A DNA stretch of 64,000 nt from Chitinolyticbacter albus (GTDB taxonomy: Bacteria > Pseudomonadota > Gammaproteobacteria > Burkholderiales > Chitinibacteraceae), in NCBI RefSeq assembly GCF_024437655.1, contig NZ_JANBVF010000009.1, positions 1-64,000 of the forward strand, written 5' to 3'. Position numbers and translations under genes: made by a program. This document shows positions 35,780 through 45,724 of the stretch, in pieces (within the stretch, counting starts at the first letter, position 1; every line of letters begins with the position of its first letter). Under the pieces are notes generated by a model, which searched no databases, was not told where the DNA came from, and saw only the letters and a program-made list of their open reading frames with translations.

Positions 35780-36143
35780 TGGTGGAGCCGGCGGGAGTCG
35801 AACCCGCGTCCGGAAGCCCTCTACGAAGAGTTCTACATGCTTAGTGTGGTCTACTGGATTTAACCCTTAACACGCCGGCCCACAGGCTTGTTACGGGCGA
35901 GTCACCTTGGATTTAACCCCGGGCCAAGTAACCCGATCCGAGGCGATCCCATCTGAATGACTCTGCTGTCGTTTTTAGGCGACCTACCCGGTGGGCAAAG
36001 TAGCGCAGAGTCTGGCGCGATTAAGCAGCCAGAGCGTAAGTTTCGTCGTTTGCGACTAAATGAATTCAGCGTTTAACGGGGTGACTGAGATCCCGGCATG
36101 CCCTCACCCGCTTTGCAACCCCCGTCGAAACCATGGCGGCCCC
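35780..36143 (-). ncRNA. ssrA: Transfer-messenger RNA (tmRNA)
   Basis: 364 nt. The 5' end GGGGCCG pairs with CGGCTCC next to the 3' CCA, making the tRNA-like acceptor stem; TTCGACTCCCGC gives the T-arm. Near the 5' end ATGGTTTCGACGGGGG is the conserved D-loop-like segment. The tag reading frame (36053-36021, resume codon GCA) encodes ANDETYALAA and ends in TAA; this is the tag I know from Neisseria-type betaproteobacteria. With SmpB it frees stalled ribosomes. Its 3' end faces the accessory region, a common integration target. Confidence 0.97.
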
Positions 36144-36157
36144 AGTGAAGAACTAAC

Positions 36158-36163
36158 ATTGTA
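36158..36163 (-). promoter_or_regulatory. Candidate -10 element of ssrA
   Basis: TACAAT on the minus strand 15 bases before the mature 5' end. Precursor tmRNA is trimmed by RNase P, so initiation several bases upstream of the mature end is expected. No clear -35 box at the ideal spacing. Confidence 0.4.
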
Positions 36164-36221
36164 CCCGCTTTACCTCCCGCGCGCGACCGGCAAAGCCAGC
36201 AGCGCCTCAAGCTGAGCGGAT

Positions 36222-36623
36222 TCAATCACCGCTGCCAACCTTACCGCGTAGCGCCTTGACCTGTCCGCGGCCGGATTTGGCATCCAGTCGACGCCGTTGC
36301 GAGCCGCGGGTGGGTTTGGTGGCGACGCGCGGCTTGGCCACGACCATCGCCTGCGTCAACAGCTGCTGCAGCCGGGCCAACGCATCGAGCCGGTTCTGCT
36401 CCTGGGTCCGGTAGCTTTGCGCCTTGATCACCACCACGCCGTCACGCGTGATGCGGCCGTCATTCAGTTGCAGCAGGCGTGTCTTGCAATAGTCCGGCAG
36501 GGATGATGCGCGGATGTCGAAGCGCAGATGGATGGCACTCGCCACTTTGTTCACGTTCTGGCCACCGGCGCCCTGGGCGCGGATCGCCTCCCACTGCACC
36601 TCGGCCGGGTTGATCTGGATCAT
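36222..36623 (-). CDS. arfB: Alternative ribosome-rescue factor, peptidyl-tRNA hydrolase ArfB
   Basis: 133 residues, the length of ArfB/YaeJ. The catalytic GGQ is at G20-G21-Q22 within AIRAQGAGGQNVNKVASAIHLRFD; there is no codon-recognition domain as in RF1/RF2. The C-terminal tail is strongly basic (KPRVATKPTRGSQRRRLDAK) and enters the empty mRNA channel of stalled ribosomes. It lies 78 bases upstream of ssrA on the same strand, pairing two rescue systems. Confidence 0.93.
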   Translation of the reverse strand: MIQINPAEVQWEAIRAQGAGGQNVNKVASAIHLRFDIRASSLPDYCKTRLLQLNDGRITRDGVVVIKAQSYRTQEQNRLDALARLQQLLTQAMVVAKPRVATKPTRGSQRRRLDAKSGRGQVKALRGKVGSGD

Positions 36624-36649
36624 CGTCTCGGTCGCACGCTAGCGACAGC

Positions 36650-37471
36650 TCACACGGCCACCGGGGCCTTGATCGCCGGCCAGGATTCGTAACCCACCAG
36701 TTCGAAATCGGCAAACTCGAAATCGAACACGCTGGTCCGCGCCGGGTTGAGCTGCATCCGCGGCAGCGGCTTGGATTCGCGCGCGAGCTGGGTGTGAACC
36801 TGCTCCAGGTGATTGGTGTAGATATGGCAATCGCCACCGGTCCAGACGAAGTCGCCAGGCTGCAGATCGCAAGCCTGCGCCAGCATCAACACCAAGAGCG
36901 AGTAGGACGCGATATTGAACGGTACGCCCAGGAACAGGTCGGCGCTGCGCTGGTAGAGCTGGCAGGAGAGCTTGCCGCGCTGGTCGGCCTCGCCCGGCTG
37001 GGCCGGCGCGACATAGAACTGGAAGAACGCGTGGCAAGGCGGCAGCGCCATGTTTTCGATCTCACCGACGTTCCAGGCCGAGACGATGATGCGGCGCGAA
37101 TCGGGATTGTGCTTGAGCTGCTGCACCACCTGGGCGATCTGGTCGATATGGCGACCGTCCGCGGTCGGCCAGCTCCGCCACTGATAGCCGTAGATGGGCC
37201 CCAGCTCGCCGCCCTCGCGCTCCCATTCGTTCCAGATCGAAACGCCGCGCTCCTTCAGCCAGTTGTTGTTGGTTTCACCGCGCAAAAACCACAGCAACTC
37301 ATAGATGATGGATTTGAGGTGGACCTTCTTGGTGGTGACCAGCGGAAAACCCTCGGCCAGATTGAAGCGCATCTGATGGCCAAATACCGATAGCGTGCCG
37401 GTGCCGGTGCGGTCTTCCTTCTTCACCCCGTGGTCAAGAACGTGCTGGAGAAGGTCGAGGTACTGCCGCAT
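36650..37471 (-). CDS. thyA: Thymidylate synthase
   Basis: 273 residues. It methylates dUMP to dTMP with methylene-tetrahydrofolate. Active-site Cys146 lies in [12 protein letters not shown]; other conserved segments are [49 protein letters not shown] and [20 protein letters not shown]. The C-terminus ends in APVAV, so the conserved terminal valine is kept. ATG at 37471 follows CGGAG. arfB lies 26 bases downstream on the same strand. Confidence 0.97.
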   Translation of the reverse strand: MRQYLDLLQHVLDHGVKKEDRTGTGTLSVFGHQMRFNLAEGFPLVTTKKVHLKSIIYELLWFLRGETNNNWLKERGVSIWNEWEREGGELGPIYGYQWRSWPTADGRHIDQIAQVVQQLKHNPDSRRIIVSAWNVGEIENMALPPCHAFFQFYVAPAQPGEADQRGKLSCQLYQRSADLFLGVPFNIASYSLLVLMLAQACDLQPGDFVWTGGDCHIYTNHLEQVHTQLARESKPLPRMQLNPARTSVFDFEFADFELVGYESWPAIKAPVAV

Positions 37472-37494
37472 ATGGCGCTCCGAAGGCAAAAAGT

Positions 37495-37518
37495 AAAACG
37501 GCCACCGAGCGGTGGCCG
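37495..37518 (-). terminator. Terminator downstream of the sensor kinase gene
   Basis: Minus strand CGGCCACC-GCTC-GGTGGCCG stem followed by TTTT, between the kinase stop (37566) and the thyA start. Confidence 0.75.
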
Positions 37519-37565
37519 ACCAATTTTACGCGAAGCAGTGGCGCTTGGGCGCTGCGCGTTTGCAA

Positions 37566-39641
37566 TCAGCCTGGCACTTTGTCACCTGCGATCGGCAGAT
37601 CCACGTAGAAGGTCGCACCGTGCCCCAGCACACTCTCACAACCCACCTTGCCATCCATGGCCTCGGCCAGCCGCTTGACGATCGATAGACCCAGGCCGGT
37701 GGTGTGCTCACCGCCGGTCGGCACAGCCGAGAGCCGGCTGAATTTGCGGAACAGGCGCTCCATCTCGTGCGTGGCGATCCCCGGCCCCTGGTCGGATACG
37801 CGAACTTGCACCCGCTCACCGATGGCAACCGCCTCCAGCCGGATCGTGGTCTGGTGCGGCGCATACTTGGAGGCGTTCGAGATCAGGTTATCGAGCACCT
37901 GCCACATGGCCTGGCGATCGGCCGTGACTTCCAGGCCGTTGGGGGTGTAGATGCAGTACTGCTGTTTTTCCGCGAGCCGCGTTTCCCAGCTGGCCACGAG
38001 CTCCGGGCATAGCACATCCAGCGACAGCCGTTCCGGTTGCAGCTGATAGAGGCCCGCCTCCAGCGCGTTGATATCGAGCAGGTTGCCCAGGATGCGTTGC
38101 ATGCGCTCGGACAACTTGACGATGCCAAGCAGGCGGTCTTCGATCCGCTCGCTCGACCACTCGCCAAGCTTGCCGACGATCAGTTTGGTCATGCCCTGGA
38201 TGCTGGCCACCGGGTTCTTCAAGTCGTGCGCGGCAATGGTCAAGAGTTCGTTCTTTTCCTCGTTGAGCTGGATCAGCCGCAGGTTGGCCGCTTCCAGCTC
38301 CATATTGCGTACCGCGAGCTCCTCGGTGCGCTGCTCCACCAGCTCCTCCAGCTTGTGCCGGTGCAGCTCGATGGTGGTGGCCATGCCGTCGAAGGTGCGC
38401 GCCAGTTCGCCCAGTTCGTCATCACGGTGCGTATCAAGGTTGTCCGAGCGCTTGCCGGCGGCCAGCGCGAGGATGGCGCCCTTCAGGCGCGATAGTGGCT
38501 GCGCCACATCGTGCCGCAGCGTCCAGGCCATCACCGCCAGTTCCAGCACCAGCGCGATCAGGCCCAACAGCAGCACCATGCTCGCCGCAAGCGCCGCCTT
38601 TTCCTGCAGCATGCGCTTCGGATACACCGAGACGAACAGCCAGTTCGCGCCCTTGATCGGCGCAACGCCCAGCCATGCGCTGCCGTCGAGCGACTCGACA
38701 AAGGGGCGTGTCGGCGTCGCCTTGAGCACCGACTCGTACAAGCCACGCAGCTCCGCATCGTCCATGTCGGTCACGCGATACGCCCCGCCGGCGTCGCGGA
38801 TCTGGTTCATCCGCCCCGGATGGGCCACCAGGTCGCCATCGCGGGTGATGATGAAATTGTGCGTGCCGGGAATGCTGATGCTGTTGGTGCGCTCTATCAG
38901 CTCGTCGAGCAACACGTCCTGGCCAGCGCCGCCGACAAAGCGCCCCAGGTAGTCGATGGGGGTGACCACCGATACCATCCACTGGATGGCCTGCTTGTCG
39001 AAGTAGATGCCGGTCCAAAACGTCTTGCGTTCCGGATTGCGCGCCGGTGTCGCGCCGATTTCGGTCGGCAACTCAGCGGCAAAGTCGGCTACCGAACCAT
39101 TGCGCGCATAGTTCAAATCCGGCAGGAAGATCACGCTGCCGTCCGATACGTTCAGATCGATGAAGGTGTCGTAATAACGGCTGCGGTGTGCCGGGCCGTA
39201 CTGGCTGGTCAGATCGAAGCCGACCAGCACCTCGCGCATGAACTCGGGCGTGAGCTTCACATTGGGCAGCAGCGCGACCGTGGCCTGATGCTCGAAATCG
39301 TCGAGTTCCAGCCGCACCCGCCAGACGCCATCACGCTCCTGATTGAACAACTGGTGAAAGCGTGGCGCCGGATCGGTATCGCCATAGAGCGCCATGCGGC
39401 GCACGAACTCGTCGCGCAAGCGCTTGGTGTTGATTTCGGCTTGCAGGAAAGGCTCGGATTCGAGCTGGCTGCGCGCGGCGATGTATTTGCCGAGGTTGAC
39501 CAGCGCCTCTTCCTGAAAGCGCCAGTAGCTGTAGTAATACGAGACGGCGGTGAGCACCAGCGCCACGATGCCGATACGCAGCGCGATATTGCGCAGCACT
39601 CGGCGGGATAGCGTGGGCGTGGGTTTGACAGGCTCGGTCAT
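37566..39641 (-). CDS. Orphan sensor histidine kinase with Cache-like periplasmic domain
   Basis: 691 residues. TM1 is at about 19-38, then a large periplasmic region (about 40-345) of double-Cache type (for example WTGIYFDKQAIQWMVSVVTPI and FIITRDGDLVAHP), TM2 at about 350-374, a HAMP linker, a coiled coil (420-460), HisKA with H472 (TIAAHDLKNPVASIQGM) and HATPase_c with N-box DNLISNASKYAP (585-593), DQGPGI and TGLGLSIVKRLAEAMDG. The 'HDLKNP' H-box places it among HPK1-type kinases. No response regulator is adjacent, so the partner is unknown; the Cache domain suggests a small organic ligand. Confidence 0.92.
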   Translation of the reverse strand: MTEPVKPTPTLSRRVLRNIALRIGIVALVLTAVSYYYSYWRFQEEALVNLGKYIAARSQLESEPFLQAEINTKRLRDEFVRRMALYGDTDPAPRFHQLFNQERDGVWRVRLELDDFEHQATVALLPNVKLTPEFMREVLVGFDLTSQYGPAHRSRYYDTFIDLNVSDGSVIFLPDLNYARNGSVADFAAELPTEIGATPARNPERKTFWTGIYFDKQAIQWMVSVVTPIDYLGRFVGGAGQDVLLDELIERTNSISIPGTHNFIITRDGDLVAHPGRMNQIRDAGGAYRVTDMDDAELRGLYESVLKATPTRPFVESLDGSAWLGVAPIKGANWLFVSVYPKRMLQEKAALAASMVLLLGLIALVLELAVMAWTLRHDVAQPLSRLKGAILALAAGKRSDNLDTHRDDELGELARTFDGMATTIELHRHKLEELVEQRTEELAVRNMELEAANLRLIQLNEEKNELLTIAAHDLKNPVASIQGMTKLIVGKLGEWSSERIEDRLLGIVKLSERMQRILGNLLDINALEAGLYQLQPERLSLDVLCPELVASWETRLAEKQQYCIYTPNGLEVTADRQAMWQVLDNLISNASKYAPHQTTIRLEAVAIGERVQVRVSDQGPGIATHEMERLFRKFSRLSAVPTGGEHTTGLGLSIVKRLAEAMDGKVGCESVLGHGATFYVDLPIAGDKVPG

Positions 39642-39752
39642 GGCACGAGCATAACGGAGCCAGTTATCAGCGCCAAGCGGACAGCTCGCTACTGTCGCCT
39701 ATGCAGCGAATCGGGCAGTAAATCATGACAATGGGTTGAATATCCAAGGCTT

Positions 39753-40334
39753 TCAGTCCTGCCTGGCCGGATCGGGCGGCCCATCGAGCCTGCGATAGAC
39801 CACGGTGAGAATTTCCAGCTCTTCGATGCCGGCCGGGGTGCGCAATTGCACCACATCGCCTTCGCGCGCCTTCAATAGCGCCCGCGCCACCGGGCTGGTC
39901 CAGCTGATGTGGTTGCGCTTGAAGTCGGTTTCGTCGACGCCGACGATGGATACGGTTTCCTCACTGCCATCTTCGCGCAAATAGCTGACCGTGGCGCTGA
40001 AGAATATCTGGTCGGTGACTTCACGCGTTTCCGGGTCGACCACCTCGGCGTGTTCCAGCCGCTTTTGCAGGAAGCGGATGCGCCGGTCGATTTCGCGCAG
40101 GCGGCGCTTGCCATACTGGTAATCGGCATTTTCGGAGCGATCCCCATTGCTCGCGGCCCAGTTCACCACCTGGGTCACGTGCGGGCGCTCCTTGTGCACC
40201 AGATCGTAGAGCTCGGTGCGCAGCCGGTGCCAGCCGCCCGGCGTCATGTAGTTCTTGCTGCCTGCGGGCACCTTGAGCTCGGGCGGCAGCTCGTCGTCCG
40301 CATCCTCGCTCTCGCGGGTGAAGGCCTTGCTCAT
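39753..40334 (-). CDS. greB: Transcription elongation factor GreB
   Basis: 193 residues. GreA/GreB family: an N-terminal coiled coil (MTPGGWHRLRTELYDLVHKERPHV, NGDRSENADYQYGKRRLREIDRRIRFLQKRLE) with the acidic tip DRSENADY, then a C-terminal FKBP-like domain (SWTSPVARALLKAREGDVVQLRTPAG). The YGKRRLREIDRRIRFL variant of the second helix is the GreB type. It restarts arrested RNA polymerase by stimulating transcript cleavage. The N-terminal 25 residues are an acidic extension. rluB is immediately upstream (6 bases) on the same strand. Confidence 0.93.
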   Translation of the reverse strand: MSKAFTRESEDADDELPPELKVPAGSKNYMTPGGWHRLRTELYDLVHKERPHVTQVVNWAASNGDRSENADYQYGKRRLREIDRRIRFLQKRLEHAEVVDPETREVTDQIFFSATVSYLREDGSEETVSIVGVDETDFKRNHISWTSPVARALLKAREGDVVQLRTPAGIEELEILTVVYRRLDGPPDPARQD

Positions 40335-40340
40335 GCCGCC

Positions 40341-41438
40341 TCAGTCCTTGGCCTCGCCGTTGAGCTTGAGGTCGGCCCATTTCATCACCGCCAGCACCTC
40401 GGTCTCGTTCAGCTCGTAGAACTGGCCGCGCTTGAGCCGGGGCGGCAGGCCGAACATGCCAAAGCGTACCCGCATCAGGCGACTGACCTGCATCTCGTAA
40501 TGCTCGAACATGCGGCGTACCTCGCGGTTACGGCCCTCCTTCAGCACCACGTTGTACCAGTGGTTCATGCCCTCGCCACCCGAGGCATTGATATGGTCGA
40601 ACTTGGCCGGACCATCGTCGAGCTCGATGCCTTTCTTCAGCTCGGCGATCTGCGCGTCGGTCAATTCGCCCAGCACGCGCACCGCGTATTCGCGCTCGAT
40701 CTCGAAGCGCGGGTGCGTCATGCGGTTGGCCAGATCGCCCGAGGTGGTGAATACCAGGAGGCCCGAGGTATTGAAGTCGAGGCGACCGATGGCGATCCAC
40801 TTGCTCGAAGCGAGCTTGGGCAGGCGCTCGAACACGGTCACCCGGCCTTGCGGATCATCGCGGGTGACGAGTTCGCCTTCCTGCTTGTGATAGAGCACCA
40901 CACGCGGCAGGCGGTCCGGCCAACGCAGCGCCACGCGCTTGCCGCTCACGCGCACATCGTCGCCCGGTTTGACCTTGGCGCCGAGTTCGGCGATGCGGCC
41001 ATTCACACTGACTTTGCCTTCGGCGATCCAGGTTTCCACCTCGCGGCGCGAACCCCAGCCGGAGAACGCCAGCGCCTTCTGCAGGCGTTCCTCGCCGATC
41101 TGGTCGGCGGCAATGCGTTTCTCGCGCAGCTGTTTCTGCTTGGCCACCTGCACTTGCGAGCCGGCGCGCACCCGCAGTTTCTTGGCACGTTTCACCGGCG
41201 CGCGGCGCTCGGTCACCGGCTGGGCGACTTCCTCGCCGGATCGCGCCGTGGCGGCGGCTCTTGGCATTGCCGACTTCGCCGCGGGCTTGCGCCGCTTGCC
41301 ATCGCCCAGCGCCGACTTGCTGCTGACCCAGTCGCCGCCAGGGCTACTCTTGGCCTGTGCGACCTGAGCGCGCCGTTGCTGACCGGCCTTCTGTTCACTG
41401 ATCGCCGGCTGCGGGCGACGTGCTCGGTTGTTTTTCAT
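40341..41438 (-). CDS. rluB: 23S rRNA pseudouridine 2605 synthase
   Basis: 365 residues. A basic, low-complexity N-terminal extension of about 115 residues precedes an S4 RNA-binding domain (ERLQKALAFSGWGSRREVETWIAEGKVSVNGR) and the RsuA/RluB catalytic domain with IGRLDFNTSGLLVFTTSGDLANRMTHP (catalytic Asp in GRLD) and NHWYNVVLKEGRNREVRRMFEHYEMQVSRLMRVRFG. RluB is favoured over RluE/RluF by that last motif and the long tail region; the long basic extension is at the front rather than the end, which is seen in many betaproteobacteria. Confidence 0.9.
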   Translation of the reverse strand: MKNNRARRPQPAISEQKAGQQRRAQVAQAKSSPGGDWVSSKSALGDGKRRKPAAKSAMPRAAATARSGEEVAQPVTERRAPVKRAKKLRVRAGSQVQVAKQKQLREKRIAADQIGEERLQKALAFSGWGSRREVETWIAEGKVSVNGRIAELGAKVKPGDDVRVSGKRVALRWPDRLPRVVLYHKQEGELVTRDDPQGRVTVFERLPKLASSKWIAIGRLDFNTSGLLVFTTSGDLANRMTHPRFEIEREYAVRVLGELTDAQIAELKKGIELDDGPAKFDHINASGGEGMNHWYNVVLKEGRNREVRRMFEHYEMQVSRLMRVRFGMFGLPPRLKRGQFYELNETEVLAVMKWADLKLNGEAKD

Positions 41439-41501
41439 GCGGAATGTTTCCAGTTCAAACCGGGATTATACCTTGGAGCTCCAATGCGCCGCGCCAAAGA
41501 A

Positions 41502-41524
41502 CAAAGGCCGCCATCAAGGCGGCC
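41502..41524 (-). terminator. Terminator of the gene at 41547
   Basis: Minus strand GGCCGCC-TTGAT-GGCGGCC stem followed by a T-rich TTTGTTCTTT tract. Confidence 0.65.
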
Positions 41525-41546
41525 CTGTCGGCAGCGCGCATCGGCA

Positions 41547-41981
41547 TCATCCCTCGGCAAAAAAGGCAATGCTGCCTATGCTGGTGAGCCCCAGATTGAA
41601 ATGCTGGCGGGCAAACTCTTCGCTGCGTCCGGACAATTCCGCACGACGCATGATTTCGTGCAGCACTTCGACTTCCTTGAACCACTTCAAGAGCCGGGTA
41701 TCGTTGTTGACAAAGGTTTCGATCGTATTCTTGGCCGGGTGATCGCCCAGCACGGCGACGAGCCCTCCCTCGGTGCTGGCGAGCTGAATAGCCGGCGGAA
41801 CGGTAACGCCCAGCCCATCCAGATGCCCCATCAGGTCGTCGCCGTAGCGCTTGAGCTCGTTGGCCGCCTTGCTGCGAATGTCCGACAGCCTGACAGGCCC
41901 TTCGCCTCCTTCGGCGCCGAGGAACCGCGCTATGCCGCCGTCGAGTGCGGCGCCCTCTTCCACATCGCTTACCATGTTCAC
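41547..41981 (-). CDS. Hypothetical acidic protein downstream of mutS
   Basis: 144 residues, unknown family. GTG at 41981 has GGAAG six bases upstream; an ATG two codons later is also possible. No signal peptide or membrane segment. Sequence: VRLSDIRSKAANELKRYGDDLMGHLDGLGV, then GGLVAVLGDHPAKNTIETFVNNDTRLLKWFKEVEVLHEIMRRAELS, ending in a small hydrophobic segment GLTSIGSIAFFAEG. The pattern 'N(D/N)..LL..FKE.E.LHE' looks like a helical domain. It has its own terminator; upstream mutS ends 95 bases away. Confidence 0.65.
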   Translation of the reverse strand: MNMVSDVEEGAALDGGIARFLGAEGGEGPVRLSDIRSKAANELKRYGDDLMGHLDGLGVTVPPAIQLASTEGGLVAVLGDHPAKNTIETFVNNDTRLLKWFKEVEVLHEIMRRAELSGRSEEFARQHFNLGLTSIGSIAFFAEG

Positions 41982-42075
41982 GGTGTTCTTCCTTGTCAGT
42001 TTAGGTATCAGTTGATCCACCACATCCTAGCAAACCGAATTTTGGATTTTCGGGGCAATGTGACAGACGGTTGAC

Positions 42076-44637
42076 CTAAAGCAAGGAACGGAGTTCATAG
42101 AGCATTTCCAATGCCTGGCGCGGGCTGAGCGCATCTGGATCAAGTTCGGCCAGACGCTCCATCGCAGCATGGCTCACCGGTTCCGGTTCGGGCACAGCCT
42201 GAGGCGCAAACAAGTCTCCTTGTAAGCCATTTGCCACGCCAACCTGTTCAAGATCCGTAAGCTTACGTTTTGCCTGTCGGATCACCTCCCGCGGCACGCC
42301 GGCGAGCTGGGCCACCGCCACACCGTAGCTTTGCGAAGCGGGGCCTTCCTGCACCGCGTGCAGGAACACGATCTTGTCCTTGTGCTCGATTGCATCGAGA
42401 TGGACATTGGCCACCACCGGATAATCCTGAGCCAGGCGCGTCAATTCGAAATAGTGCGTGGCGAAGAGCGTGTAGGCGCGGTTCTTCTCGATCAGAGCCC
42501 GCGCGATTGCCCACGCCAGCGCCAGCCCGTCGAAGGTCGAGGTTCCCCGTCCGACTTCATCCATCAGCACCAGGCTCTCGGCGGTAGCATTGTTGAGGAT
42601 ATTGGCGGTCTCGGTCATTTCGACCATGAAGGTCGAGCGCCCGCCCGCCAGATCGTCGCTCGCGCCGATCCGGGTAAAGATGCGGTCGACCCGGCCGATC
42701 GTGGCGCGCGTCGCCGGCACCAGGCTACCCACATGCGCCAGCAGCACGATCAGTGCCACCTGGCGCATATAGGTCGACTTACCGCCCATGTTCGGGCCGG
42801 TGATCAACAGCAGCTTGCGGGTGGCCGCCAGCGCCAGATCGTTGGGAATGAAGTCTGCGATCTGTGCCTCGACCACCGGGTGGCGGCCGGCCTCGATATC
42901 GAGCAAGCTGTCGTCGACAAACTCCGGCGCCACATAGCGACCGGTGACCGCGCGCTCGGCCAGGCACGCCAGCACATCGACCGTCGCTACCGCTTGCGCC
43001 GCCAGACGCAGCTCCGCAAGTTGGGGTTGCAGGCTTTCCAGCAGCTGCTCGTATAGCTGCTTTTCCAGCGCCAGTGCCCGTTCCTGCGCCGACAAGGCCT
43101 TGTCTTCGAACTGCTTGAGTTCCGGCGTGATGAAGCGCTCGGCGTTCTTCATCGTCTGGCGACGGCGATAATCGGGCGGCACCTGGCCGAGGAAGGAATT
43201 GGTGATCTCGATGAAGTAGCCGGCAACGCGGTTGTACTCGACGCGCAAGGTGGCAATGCCGGTGCGCTCACGTTCGCGCACTTCCATCTGTGCCAGGAAC
43301 TCGCCGCCGTGGGTCTGGATCTGGCGCAGCTCGTCGAGCTCGGCCGAGTAGCCATCGGCGATCACCCCGCCCTCGCGCAGCACCACGGCGGGCTCAGGCA
43401 GGATGGCGGCAGCCAGCTGCGCCTGGATCGCCGCATCGGGCGCCAGTGCCTGGGCCAGGCCGGTGAACAAGCCGCTTTGCGGCAACGCGGCGATCAGCCG
43501 CGGCAGCTGCGCCAGGCTATCGCGCAGGCTGGACAGATCGCGTGGCCGCGCCGAGCGCAAGGCGATGCGTCCGGCGATGCGTTCGATATCGGCGATTTCG
43601 GCCAGCACCCGCTGCAGATCGACATAGCTGCCGGCATCGATCAGCGCGGCGATCGCGTCCTGCCGCTCCAGTATGCGCGACTGATTGCGCAGCGGATGGT
43701 GCAGCCAATGCGCCAAGAGGCGCGAGCCCATGCTGGTCGCGCATTGATCGAGCAGCGAGAACAGCGTGGGTGCGGCCTCGCCGCGTATCGTTTCGGTGAG
43801 CTCCAGATTGCGGCGCGTGGCGGCATCGAGTTCGATGTACTGGCTGGCATACTCGACGCGCAGCCCGGCCAGTGCCGGTAGCGCACCGCCCTGCGTGCTC
43901 TTCACGTATTCGAGCAGCGCGCCGGCCGCGCCCAGCGCCAGCATCGGCTCGTTGATGCCGAAACCGGCCAGATCATGCACGGCAAAATGGCGCGCCAGAT
44001 TGCGATTGGCCGCGTCGGCATCGAACTGCCACGGCGCGAGGCGCCGCACCGGAATCTGCAGCTGATCGAGCAAAGCGAGCTCGGTATCGTCGCCGACCAG
44101 CAACTCGGCGGCGCGCAAGCGCTCAAGCTCGGACGGCAGCTTGTCGACTTCGGTATCCATCAGCGCGAAATCACCCGAGGCCAGCGACAGCCAGGCGAGA
44201 CCCAGCCGGCCCTTGTGCGCGACCATGGCCAGCAGGCGGTTCTCGCGCTTGTCGTCGAGCAGCGCCGCATCGGTCAGCGTGCCGGGCGTCACCACCTTGA
44301 CCACCTTGCGCTCGACCGGCCCCTTGGCCGTCGCGATGTCGCCCACCTGCTCGGCAATCGCCACCGATTCGCCCAGCTTCACCAGCTTGGCCAGATACCC
44401 CTCGCAGGCATGGTAGGGTATGCCCGCCATGCGGATTGGTATGCCGGCGCTCTGGCCGCGCGTGGTAAGCGTGATGTCGAGCAGCTTGGCCGCCTTCACC
44501 GCATCGTCGTAGAACAGCTCGTAAAAGTCGCCCATGCGATAGAACAGCAACTTATCCGGGTGCTCGGCCTTGAGCCCCAGATACTGCTGCATCATGGGGG
44601 TGTGGCTTAACTCGTTACTTTCTTTTTTCTGCTTCAT
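42076..44637 (-). CDS. mutS: DNA mismatch repair protein MutS
   Basis: 853 residues, the same length as in E. coli. The mismatch-binding domain begins [35 protein letters not shown] with the Phe-x-Glu mismatch wedge (FYELF). The ATPase has Walker [18 protein letters not shown] near residue 615, then [15 protein letters not shown] and the signature [21 protein letters not shown] at 44637 ([18 protein letters not shown]) is preferred; an open frame extends further upstream without homology. The ribosome-binding site is weak. Confidence 0.97.
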   Translation of the reverse strand: MKQKKESNELSHTPMMQQYLGLKAEHPDKLLFYRMGDFYELFYDDAVKAAKLLDITLTTRGQSAGIPIRMAGIPYHACEGYLAKLVKLGESVAIAEQVGDIATAKGPVERKVVKVVTPGTLTDAALLDDKRENRLLAMVAHKGRLGLAWLSLASGDFALMDTEVDKLPSELERLRAAELLVGDDTELALLDQLQIPVRRLAPWQFDADAANRNLARHFAVHDLAGFGINEPMLALGAAGALLEYVKSTQGGALPALAGLRVEYASQYIELDAATRRNLELTETIRGEAAPTLFSLLDQCATSMGSRLLAHWLHHPLRNQSRILERQDAIAALIDAGSYVDLQRVLAEIADIERIAGRIALRSARPRDLSSLRDSLAQLPRLIAALPQSGLFTGLAQALAPDAAIQAQLAAAILPEPAVVLREGGVIADGYSAELDELRQIQTHGGEFLAQMEVRERERTGIATLRVEYNRVAGYFIEITNSFLGQVPPDYRRRQTMKNAERFITPELKQFEDKALSAQERALALEKQLYEQLLESLQPQLAELRLAAQAVATVDVLACLAERAVTGRYVAPEFVDDSLLDIEAGRHPVVEAQIADFIPNDLALAATRKLLLITGPNMGGKSTYMRQVALIVLLAHVGSLVPATRATIGRVDRIFTRIGASDDLAGGRSTFMVEMTETANILNNATAESLVLMDEVGRGTSTFDGLALAWAIARALIEKNRAYTLFATHYFELTRLAQDYPVVANVHLDAIEHKDKIVFLHAVQEGPASQSYGVAVAQLAGVPREVIRQAKRKLTDLEQVGVANGLQGDLFAPQAVPEPEPVSHAAMERLAELDPDALSPRQALEMLYELRSLL

Positions 44638-44810
44638 CGAGGCGCTGTCGAATACTATGTGGGCTACACGGTAAGGCCGGCATTTTAGCAAGGCCATCGC
44701 CTCAGGCGCGCTTATTTGGTGTGCGACTTCGGTGCATGTTCGAGTAGCTTGCGCCGTTGCAGGCAAAGCAGCCGTGTGCAACCAGGCTTTACCCAAACCA
44801 AGACCTGTTT

Positions 44811-45287
44811 ATGAATCACGTCATCGTCGCCCTGGTGCTGGCCCTCATCGCTGGTGCAGCACCCGCCGATGCCACGGCGGAATCACGCAACATGGACATT
44901 GCGCAGCCCGAGCACGCGTCAGCCATCCTCAGCAAGGTGAATCTGGACCGGGTAAAACGCCATATCATCGTGGCGGGTTCGCGCTGCACCTATGCCAACA
45001 AGTACAACCACAACCCCTGCCTTGCGACCTCCGACTTCCATCTTTACCTGAACCCCGACCCAGGCCCTGACGGACATCCGCAGTGGAATATCGATTGCGA
45101 TGTGACGCGCGGCGATTTCAACACACTGGTAGTTCAGGAAAAACATGACCAGAACGACTGGCACATGGTCGCTTTCATGGGGATCGACAAGCCGGTACAC
45201 GTTCGTTCAGGGTCGCGCCGGGTGCTGGAGCAGGCAGTACGACAGGTACTGGATCAGCTCAGCGCCAGCGACACAAGCGGGCAATAG
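44811..45287 (+). CDS. Exported hypothetical protein
   Basis: 158 residues. A signal peptide (NHVIVALVLALIAGAAPADA, cleavage near residue 22-24) is followed by a polar, Cys-containing domain (IIVAGSRCTYANKYNHNPCL, QWNIDCDVTRGDFNTLVVQEKHD). Three cysteines suggest a periplasmic disulfide-bonded protein. No family recognised. The ribosome-binding site is poor. It is convergent with the DUF3293 gene, nine bases apart. Confidence 0.6.
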   Translation: MNHVIVALVLALIAGAAPADATAESRNMDIAQPEHASAILSKVNLDRVKRHIIVAGSRCTYANKYNHNPCLATSDFHLYLNPDPGPDGHPQWNIDCDVTRGDFNTLVVQEKHDQNDWHMVAFMGIDKPVHVRSGSRRVLEQAVRQVLDQLSASDTSGQ

Positions 45288-45296
45288 CACTGCCGC

Positions 45297-45722
45297 TTAG
45301 CGACACCACACCAGCTGCACAGGCTCGCCAAGGCGGCCAACTACCACGGCGTTCTGCTCGAAGCGCTGACCCCATGCGCGTGCCGCCGCAAGTTCAAATC
45401 CCGGCACCCAGAGGGAGGGTTCGGATTGCCAGCCGGCTTCGTCAGGCTCGCCGAGCGCTTCAACCAGCGTAAAACCCGCCGCACTCAGCGCATCGATCAG
45501 GTTCTGATGCCGAGCCAGGTTTTCATGCGCGCAGAGTTGGGCGGCTGAATAAGGATTGCAGGCCGAGATCAACAGCCAGCTCGTTTCGCCCAGTCGCGCC
45601 AGCTCCGCGTCGACCTCGGGGTGGCGCTGCCCCACGCGTATGCAGAAGCCGAGCGATGGCACCCGATAGCGGGTGGCGCGGTAGGCCGCGCCAAACTGCG
45701 CCTCGAGCTCGGCCTCGGTCAT
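45297..45722 (-). CDS. DUF3293 domain protein
   Basis: 141 residues. The DUF3293 pattern is clear: FCIRVGQRHPEVDAEL, SWLLISACNPYSAAQLCAHENLARHQNLIDALSAAG, W-x-EPSLWVPGFELAAARAWGQRFEQNAVVVG. Function unknown; cytoplasmic. ATG lies two bases after the suhB stop, so the two are co-transcribed. Confidence 0.85.
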   Translation of the reverse strand: MTEAELEAQFGAAYRATRYRVPSLGFCIRVGQRHPEVDAELARLGETSWLLISACNPYSAAQLCAHENLARHQNLIDALSAAGFTLVEALGEPDEAGWQSEPSLWVPGFELAAARAWGQRFEQNAVVVGRLGEPVQLVWCR

Positions 45723-45724
45723 GC

